The notes below the pieces were generated by a model. That model saw nothing but the letters and a program-made list of their open reading frames with translations. It did no database searches and was not told where the DNA came from. Both the position numbers and the translations under genes were made by a program. This document shows, one piece after another, positions 58,354-64,000 of a stretch of DNA of 64,000 nt (position 1 is its first letter; the number at the start of each line of letters is the position of its first letter). Origin of the DNA: S015-6 sp964384945 (GTDB lineage Bacteria; Desulfobacterota; DSWW01); assembly GCA_964384945.1 (NCBI GenBank), contig CAYLMK010000006.1, positions 124,001-188,000 on the forward strand, in the 5' to 3' direction.

Positions 58354-59979
58354 GTGGACCCGGATGCACGGCTTCCGAAGGAGGCTCATCGCTCTCCGAA
58401 GGGCAAGGGGGATGCCCGCCGTGTGCTGTTGATCGGCATGGACATAGCGGACGCAGAACTCATCGACCGCTGGTGTGAGCAAGGCCACTTGCCGACCCTC
58501 AAGTCTCTCCGAGAGCAGGGCATCTGGGGGAGGCTGGAAACGACCGCGGAGGTCATGCACGTCTCCTCATGGCCTACGATTCACACCGGCACCCTCCCCG
58601 GAAAACACGGAATCTACCACGCCTACCAGATCAATGCCGGGGAACAGGACATCCACCGTTCCCTTGCCAGGGAGTGTGCCCAACCCCCCTTCTGGAAGTT
58701 CCTGGATGCCGCCGGCCTGTCCTGCGTCGTTATGGACGCCTTCTTCAATCATCCTTTAGAGGAATTTCGGGGGACACAGATCCTCGAGTACGGCACCTGG
58801 ACCTGGTTTGCGGATCCGATGTCGACACCCAAACGGATCGGGAAGGAATTGAAGCGGAAATTCGGGCCCTATCCCTCACCGGAACACACCAAGGTCTTGA
58901 CGGTTCCCGAGCCGAGGGAATTCAGGGATCTGCTGACCACGGCAGCGGCCACGAAGGCCAGGGTCGTCCGCTGGCTCATGCGCGAGAGGCCCTGGGAGAT
59001 GTTTTACGTCACCTTCGCGGAAACGCATCCCGCAGGGCACTACCTTTGGCACCTGTCCGACTCCTCTCACCCGGCGCACCCGCCTGAGAAGGCGGCGGGA
59101 CTCGAGAATCCGCTGCGGGATGTCTATGTGGCGGTGGACTCGGCCATCGGTGAGATACTGGCGGAACTGGATGACAGCGTGACGGTGATCGTTACCTCCG
59201 GGGACGGGATCGGGCCGAATTACGCCGGTTGCCATATGATGCCCGAGATCCTCAATCGATTGGGCCTCTATTACGGCGCAGGCGTGGGAAGACCTGAGAC
59301 ACCGGACACAGTGGGTGAAAAGGCCGAGCACCCCAAGAAGGGCGCAGCCTCCGCTCTCCGAGAGATCATCCCGTTGAGCGCCCGTCGGTCCGTGACACGC
59401 CTTCTCCCCCGCAGCGTCCATTACAAAATGAGCATGAAATGGGTAAACACGGGCCACGACTGGACCCGCTCGAAGGCGTTTACCATCCCGAACGCTAACG
59501 AGGGCTACGTACGGGTCAACCTGAAGGGAAGAGAGCCGCAAGGCATCGTGGACGACGGGCCAGGTTACAGGAAACTCATCGAAGAACTCCAGGCATCGCT
59601 CAAAGAGCTCGTCAACCCTCAGAACGGCCGGCCCGCAGTCAGCCGGGTATTTCGCATCGACGAGCTCTTCCCCGGCGTCAAGAGGCCCAACCTTCCCGAT
59701 CTTTCCGTGACCTGGGACCCGGACGCCCGGGTGTTGGAGGAATTGGGTTCGGACCGGTGCGGAAAGGTCAGAAAAGAGGCCGGATATCGCATCGCCCCTT
59801 ATTACACGGGGAATCACCGGCCCAATGCATTTCTGATCGCACGAGGCCCGCGAATCGCCGAGGGCGTCCGCTTGGACGGCGGACACATTGTCGACCTCGC
59901 CCCGACGATGATGACGATGCTCGGGGTTGACCCACCGGCCCACATGGACGGCCGGGTTTTGGACGACCTGATTCGATAG
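58354..59979 (+). CDS. AlkP-superfamily phosphohydrolase/phosphotransferase-like protein (paralogue C)
   Basis: The 541-residue product is closely related to paralogue B. VLLIGMDIADAELIDRW carries the first Asp. SSWPTIHTGTLPGKHGIYHA has Thr after W-P, AETHPAGHYLW follows, and VTSGDGIGPNYAGCH again shows S-G-D-G. HDWTRSKAFTIPNANEGYVR and VNLKGREPQGIV are the shared central block. The C-terminus has HIVDLAPTMMTMLGVD and MDGRVLDDL. The start is a GTG at 58354, with GAGGAGG 5 bases upstream. It lies 37 bases after the Gfo/Idh gene. Function is unassigned; see findings for the trio. Confidence 0.83.
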   Translation: MDPDARLPKEAHRSPKGKGDARRVLLIGMDIADAELIDRWCEQGHLPTLKSLREQGIWGRLETTAEVMHVSSWPTIHTGTLPGKHGIYHAYQINAGEQDIHRSLARECAQPPFWKFLDAAGLSCVVMDAFFNHPLEEFRGTQILEYGTWTWFADPMSTPKRIGKELKRKFGPYPSPEHTKVLTVPEPREFRDLLTTAAATKARVVRWLMRERPWEMFYVTFAETHPAGHYLWHLSDSSHPAHPPEKAAGLENPLRDVYVAVDSAIGEILAELDDSVTVIVTSGDGIGPNYAGCHMMPEILNRLGLYYGAGVGRPETPDTVGEKAEHPKKGAASALREIIPLSARRSVTRLLPRSVHYKMSMKWVNTGHDWTRSKAFTIPNANEGYVRVNLKGREPQGIVDDGPGYRKLIEELQASLKELVNPQNGRPAVSRVFRIDELFPGVKRPNLPDLSVTWDPDARVLEELGSDRCGKVRKEAGYRIAPYYTGNHRPNAFLIARGPRIAEGVRLDGGHIVDLAPTMMTMLGVDPPAHMDGRVLDDLIR

Positions 59980-60006
59980 CACGCGTGCTGGAAAGAATCA
60001 TACACC

Positions 60007-61896
60007 ATGTGTGGAATCGCTGGACTCGTTTGTCTGGGGGACGCCTGCGGCCGGGAGGATCATGCCGCGCTGGTCCGGCAAATGTGTTCCCTTCAACGTC
60101 ACAGGGGACCCGACGACGAGGGAGTCGTACCGCTCGGAAAGGTGTGTCTGGGTGCGGTCCGGCTCAGTATCCTGGACCTCACCGACGCAGGCCGCATGCC
60201 CATGGCCGACGAACAGGGTGACTGGTGGATTTCGTACAACGGCGAAGTCTACAACTTCAAGGAACTTCGTCGGGAACTGATCGACCTCGGGCATGCCTTC
60301 CGTTCGCAGACAGACACGGAAGTCGTGCTGCACGCATACAAAGAGTGGGGGGAGGCGTCCCTCGATCGATTCGTGGGCATGTTTGCCTTTGCGGTGTGCG
60401 ACCGTCGTTCCAACCGACTCACTCTCGTACGGGATCGATTCGGCATCAAGCCCCTTTATTACATGAGGCTGGAAAACCACCTCTTCTTTTCCTCGGAAAT
60501 CAAGGCCCTCACGAAAGTCAACCCCGGGATCCGGCTGAACAGACAGGGTTTGCTCGAGTGGTCCCTCTATCGGAATGTGGAAGTCCTCTCCCCGGAAACC
60601 CTCTTCGAGGATGTATACAGCGTGCTGCCCGGCCAGAGGGTTGTCATTGAGGAAGGCAAGGTCTCGCACCAAACCTACTATTTCCCTCCCGCCCAGGTCG
60701 ACGAAAGCCTCTACGGGAGATTCGCAACGGAACGTCCCGACGCAGTTGTCGAACAGATCGAAGGCCTGCTGACTGCAAGCACGCGGGATCGACTCGTAAG
60801 CGACGTGCCCCTGGGCACGCTGTGCAGCGGGGGGCTTGACTCCAGTCTCATCACGGCCCTGGCAGCAAGGGATTCCAGAGAAGTCACCGCATTCAACGTT
60901 TCCATCGAAGGCTATCCTTCTCTCGACGAGAAGATCTACGCAGAGGAGGCATGCAGGGCCCTGGACATCCCCCTCGTTTCGTACGCCATGCGGGGCGAGG
61001 TTTTCCGCCGTGAACTCCCTGGGGTCATCTACGCCTGCGATCTCCCGCTCAGTCATCCCAATTCGGTTGCATACGCTCTCATCTGCCAGGTGGCACGGGA
61101 CAACGGCGTCATCGTCCTCCTATCCGGAGAGGGGGCGGACGAACTCTTCGGGGGGTATCGGTGGCGGTACCGTAGGCACCGTACCCTTCTCCGAGTGATC
61201 CGCCTTCTTCGCCTGTTTCCGCGACAGGTGCGAAGAGGCGTTCAGATGGTCGGCTACGCCTCCGCCGGGATGCCTGCCACTTCTCTTCACTTCGACAGTC
61301 TTCTGCCGGTAACCGTGTCCATGATTGACAACTGGTCGCGGAGCGAGTGGCGCAGGCAGTGCGAAGACGCGTACCGGTTTATCCCAGACCTCGACGACAG
61401 GTCTGTGCTGGGAACTCTCCTCGGTGATTTGAGCGATTTTCTGACGCCCCTCCTGCGCCGGCTCGATCGCACAAGCATGAGCAGATCGATTGAGGTCCGT
61501 GTGCCCTTCCTGGACCACAGAATGGTCCGGATGGCTGTCAATCTGCCCCTCGACTATCGCTCCGGGAAACGGTCGGACAAATGGGTGCTCAAGCAGATTG
61601 CCCGTCGGTATCTCCCCGGAAGGATTGCGAACCGAGAGAAGGTGGGATTTCCTCTCCCCCTCGACGACTACTTGAAGCCCCTCGCCCGCCCCGACCTTTT
61701 CAATAACGGGTTCTGTGCACAGGTCCTCGGGATGCGGTCGTTTGGGATCCGGGACCTTCTTGGTTCGTGGGATCAAAACATTTTCGCATTCTTCAACCTG
61801 CTTACTCTCGAGATTTGGGGACGCCTGTTCATCCTCGGACACTCCCTGGACGAGGTGAACGAGAGCATGTCAAGACTCGAACCCAGAGGCTCGTGA
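60007..61896 (+). CDS. asnB: Asparagine synthase (glutamine-hydrolysing)
   Basis: The 629-residue enzyme starts MCGIAGLVCLGD, with the nucleophilic Cys2 of the glutaminase domain intact. QRHRGPDDEG and SYNGEVYNFKELR are glutamine-binding regions. The synthetase domain has the P-loop LCSGGLDSSLITAL near residue 274 and LLSGEGADELFGGYRWRYRR. It transfers ammonia from glutamine to an aspartate-like carboxyl. In polysaccharide clusters such proteins often amidate uronic acids or amino sugars rather than make asparagine; that role is inference. It begins 27 bases after paralogue C and 13 bases before the flippase gene. Confidence 0.93.
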   Translation: MCGIAGLVCLGDACGREDHAALVRQMCSLQRHRGPDDEGVVPLGKVCLGAVRLSILDLTDAGRMPMADEQGDWWISYNGEVYNFKELRRELIDLGHAFRSQTDTEVVLHAYKEWGEASLDRFVGMFAFAVCDRRSNRLTLVRDRFGIKPLYYMRLENHLFFSSEIKALTKVNPGIRLNRQGLLEWSLYRNVEVLSPETLFEDVYSVLPGQRVVIEEGKVSHQTYYFPPAQVDESLYGRFATERPDAVVEQIEGLLTASTRDRLVSDVPLGTLCSGGLDSSLITALAARDSREVTAFNVSIEGYPSLDEKIYAEEACRALDIPLVSYAMRGEVFRRELPGVIYACDLPLSHPNSVAYALICQVARDNGVIVLLSGEGADELFGGYRWRYRRHRTLLRVIRLLRLFPRQVRRGVQMVGYASAGMPATSLHFDSLLPVTVSMIDNWSRSEWRRQCEDAYRFIPDLDDRSVLGTLLGDLSDFLTPLLRRLDRTSMSRSIEVRVPFLDHRMVRMAVNLPLDYRSGKRSDKWVLKQIARRYLPGRIANREKVGFPLPLDDYLKPLARPDLFNNGFCAQVLGMRSFGIRDLLGSWDQNIFAFFNLLTLEIWGRLFILGHSLDEVNESMSRLEPRGS

Positions 61897-61909
61897 CGAA
61901 CGAGGCGCC

Positions 61910-63445
61910 ATGACCACCCCAGGCCGAACGGCCGCCCGCGGAATGCTTCTGTTCACAGGCGCACACGCATGTCTGACGGTCTGTGGGTACATCGTCGTGG
62001 TCGTTCTCGCTCGAGGGCTCGGGCCCAGCGAGTACGGCATCTACGGCATCGTCCTGTCGGTCCTGCTCAGCGTCGAACTGATCGGGCGGCTCGGTATTCC
62101 GCAGGCCCTGAGCAAACTCATCGCCGAGAGACAAGACCAGACATCGCAACTGGAAGGCACAGGGCTCACCCTGACCTTCCTGGTTTTCACCGGTATTTTC
62201 CTGCTCTTTTGGGCGGCGGCTCCGCTCATGGCCGAGCTTTTTCAGATTGCGGGCGGTACGAGTCTCTTCCGAATCGCCTCCATCGACATCCCTTTCTTTG
62301 GAATGTACTTCATCTGTTCCCACATCCTCAACGGGCGGAGACGCTTTGGCCTCGAGAGTTTAGGGATCTCCCTTTACGGCTTGGCCAAGGCCGTCGGCAT
62401 CCTGGTTCTGCTCTACCTGGGGCTTTCGGTCCAAGGGGCACTGGTCGTAAACATCGTCTCCTCTGTCATCGCGCTCATCGTCGTGGCCGTTCCCATTCCG
62501 CGTGCATCGTTCCGCCCAACCCTTCGATTCGCGGGGCTCGTGTTTCGGTGGGCCGTTCCGGTGGGGCTCTTTATCCTCGGAACCCAGCTCCTCTTCAACC
62601 TGCACCTCTGGTGCCTCAAGGTGGTCGGAAGGACCCTCCCGGAAGAGACAATCGGCGTCTATGTGGCTGCGATCAGTGTGGCGAGGCTGCCGAATATCGC
62701 CTCCTTTGCGTTGATGGCCGTCTTGATTCCTTCCATCTCTCACGCCCTCGGGGGGGGAGACACCAAGCTTGCGCAGCGTTACGTGCATGGAGCCGTCCGC
62801 TTCCTTGTGGCGATCCTGTTGCCCGCTTGCCTCCTGATCGCCATGAAGGCCGGACCGATCATGGAACTCCTTTACTCCAGCAGGTATACAAACGGAGCGC
62901 TCTCCTGCAGCATCCTGATCTTCGGCCTGGGGTTCCTCTACACTATCCTCACGACCTTCTGCGCCATCCTGATCGCGGAGGGATCACCGAAGGCCTCCGC
63001 TGCAGCTACACTGGGGATGGTTCCTCTCGGCTGGATCATGAGCGTCATCCTGATTCTGCGGCATGGAGCTGCGGGGGCCGCGGTTTCCGCAACCCTGGCC
63101 ATGGGCGCCGGGGTTCTCATCACGGGATATATGGTACAAAGATCCTTTGGTCCGATGATCACGGGGATGACTCTGCTGCGGATCGGAATCGCGACTTTCG
63201 TGATGGCAGCGGCCGCATCCCGGTTCTCATTTGGCGGGCTGCTTCTCGTACTTGAATGCGCAGGGCTTCTGGCTGTCTACATTTTCGTCCTCGGCCTGCT
63301 CGGCGAGTTCAGGAGAGAAGATGTGGAACTCATCATACCGAAACGGGGACGAATCGGAAGTGATTCGCAAACGGACGATCCTCACAAGAGAAGCGGACGC
63401 ACTGTATCGGTGTCTGACTCCCAGGACAAGGCGGTACCGAAGTGA
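61910..63445 (+). CDS. Polysaccharide flippase (Wzx/MATE-like)
   Basis: The 511-residue integral membrane protein has about 12-14 hydrophobic helices. It begins with AARGMLLFTGAHACLTVCGY and VLARGLGPSEYGIYGIVLSV, the classic opening of oligosaccharide flippases (VLARxLGPxxYG). The last 45 residues are hydrophilic. It would flip lipid-linked repeat units across the inner membrane, the export step of a Wzx/Wzy pathway. GAGG lies before the ATG. Its stop overlaps the GTG start of the next gene. Confidence 0.93.
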   Translation: MTTPGRTAARGMLLFTGAHACLTVCGYIVVVVLARGLGPSEYGIYGIVLSVLLSVELIGRLGIPQALSKLIAERQDQTSQLEGTGLTLTFLVFTGIFLLFWAAAPLMAELFQIAGGTSLFRIASIDIPFFGMYFICSHILNGRRRFGLESLGISLYGLAKAVGILVLLYLGLSVQGALVVNIVSSVIALIVVAVPIPRASFRPTLRFAGLVFRWAVPVGLFILGTQLLFNLHLWCLKVVGRTLPEETIGVYVAAISVARLPNIASFALMAVLIPSISHALGGGDTKLAQRYVHGAVRFLVAILLPACLLIAMKAGPIMELLYSSRYTNGALSCSILIFGLGFLYTILTTFCAILIAEGSPKASAAATLGMVPLGWIMSVILILRHGAAGAAVSATLAMGAGVLITGYMVQRSFGPMITGMTLLRIGIATFVMAAAASRFSFGGLLLVLECAGLLAVYIFVLGLLGEFRREDVELIIPKRGRIGSDSQTDDPHKRSGRTVSVSDSQDKAVPK

Positions 63446-64000
63446 ATGCAGCCATACGCAAGACTCTCCAAGCGCTGGTCCTGACAGGAACGAGCACGCT
63501 CATCGCCTTCGCCCTTGTGGAGGCGTTCCTCCGTCTCTTTCCCGGTTTCTTGTCCGAGGAGGCACAACTGAAGATTCACTGGCGGGAAACGGGCCAGCGG
63601 GGAACCGCCTCGCTGCCTGACACGGATGTCGGCTTCCTCTACCCACCGCATTTTGCGGGTGAAATGCGCCGTGGAGACTTTGACTTTACCTACAGGACAG
63701 ATGAGAAAGGATTCCGGAATTCCTCCCGCTGGCCTTCGAGCGCCGAGATCGTGGCTGTCGGCGATTCCCTGACCTTCGGTTACGGCGTCGACGACAGCCA
63801 AGCCTGGACCGCCCTCCTGGCACGAAGACTTTCTCCCAACCGTCTCGTCAACCTCGGCCTCATCGGGGCGGCGCCGCAGCAGTATTTCAGGATCTACAGG
63901 CGCTTTGGGGTGCCCCTGGCTCCTCGCGTGCTTCTTTTCGGCCTGTTTCCGGCCAACGACCTTCTCGATGCAGTCCAGTTTGATCGATGGCTCGCTGCGG
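63442..64000 (+). CDS. SGNH/GDSL-family hydrolase with N-terminal membrane segment (C-terminus off the right edge)
   Basis: An open frame from a GTG at 63442, overlapping the flippase stop (GTGA), runs to the window end with 186 codons and no stop. Residues about 9-30 form a hydrophobic helix. VAVGDSLTFGYGVDDSQAW (about 109-127) is SGNH block I with the nucleophilic Ser. LVNLGLIGAAPQQYFRIY and VLLFGLFPANDLLD supply the Gly and Asn blocks. The late Asp/His block is beyond the edge. The product is probably an O-acyl esterase or transferase acting on the polysaccharide outside the cytoplasm, like the protein at 39.3 kb. Confidence 0.85.
   Translation, partial: MNAAIRKTLQALVLTGTSTLIAFALVEAFLRLFPGFLSEEAQLKIHWRETGQRGTASLPDTDVGFLYPPHFAGEMRRGDFDFTYRTDEKGFRNSSRWPSSAEIVAVGDSLTFGYGVDDSQAWTALLARRLSPNRLVNLGLIGAAPQQYFRIYRRFGVPLAPRVLLFGLFPANDLLDAVQFDRWLAA

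Noticed and set aside
1..64000. tRNA, rRNA, insertion sequence with transposase, prophage or CRISPR
   Set aside because: None was recognised on either strand.

Overview
The window is high-GC bacterial chromosome with strong AGGAGG-type ribosome binding sites. The gene content suggests an anaerobic member of the former Deltaproteobacteria (Desulfobacterota or a syntrophic relative). Pointers are a class II (B12-dependent) ribonucleotide reductase, a corrinoid methyltransferase set, a molybdopterin oxidoreductase, acyl-CoA dehydrogenase and (R)-hydroxyacyl-CoA dehydrogenase genes, RicT/PSP1, a stand-alone NFU protein and a possible sigma-54 promoter. This placement is inference: no rRNA or tRNA gene is visible.

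Layout. 1-4.3 kb: a secreted protein running off the left edge, a nucleotide-sugar dehydrogenase, a double-hotdog thioesterase and an Hsp20 chaperone. 4.4-11.3 kb (minus strand): acyl-CoA dehydrogenase, Mo-bis-PGD oxidoreductase, and a corrinoid methyl-transfer trio (MetH-activation-like protein, corrinoid protein, UroD-type methyltransferase). 11.5-14.2 kb (minus): a MerR regulator, a ParA/MinD ATPase fused to a glycogen-binding CBM48 domain, and an unknown protein. 14.5-19.2 kb (plus): ROK sugar kinase, UDP-glucuronate epimerase-like protein and an 849-residue SAHH-like Rossmann protein. 19.3-24 kb: an FHA protein, a zinc-ribbon/TPR membrane protein and a GspA-like ATPase with a SPOR domain. 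24.2-29.2 kb: an SDR dehydrogenase, a secreted FN3/PKD-repeat protein and an asparagine-synthetase-like protein lacking the glutaminase cysteine. 29.3-35.8 kb (minus): a housekeeping run NFU, nrdJ, tmk, holB, ricT, tatD.

36-64 kb is an accessory surface-polysaccharide region. It holds a GH1 glycosidase, an SMP-30 lactonase-like lipoprotein, two SGNH esterases, a GH5 glycosidase, a secreted protein with a CTPGYWK motif, three paralogous AlkP-superfamily proteins, a carbamoyltransferase/SxtJ/DUF5989 module, a GMC oxidoreductase, three glycosyltransferases, a CopD-like membrane protein, a Gfo/Idh/MocA oxidoreductase, a canonical AsnB and a Wzx-type flippase. A plausible reading is synthesis, tailoring (carbamoyl, acyl, amide or phospho groups), export and turnover of an exopolysaccharide. 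No Wzy polymerase, Wza exporter or priming transferase was found, so the cluster probably continues to the right.

The most unusual items are the ParA-CBM48 fusion next to MerR, the three AlkP paralogues with rearranged metal-site motifs, the SAHH-like 849-residue protein, the Cys-less asparagine synthetase and a stem-rich leader before the first glycosyltransferase.
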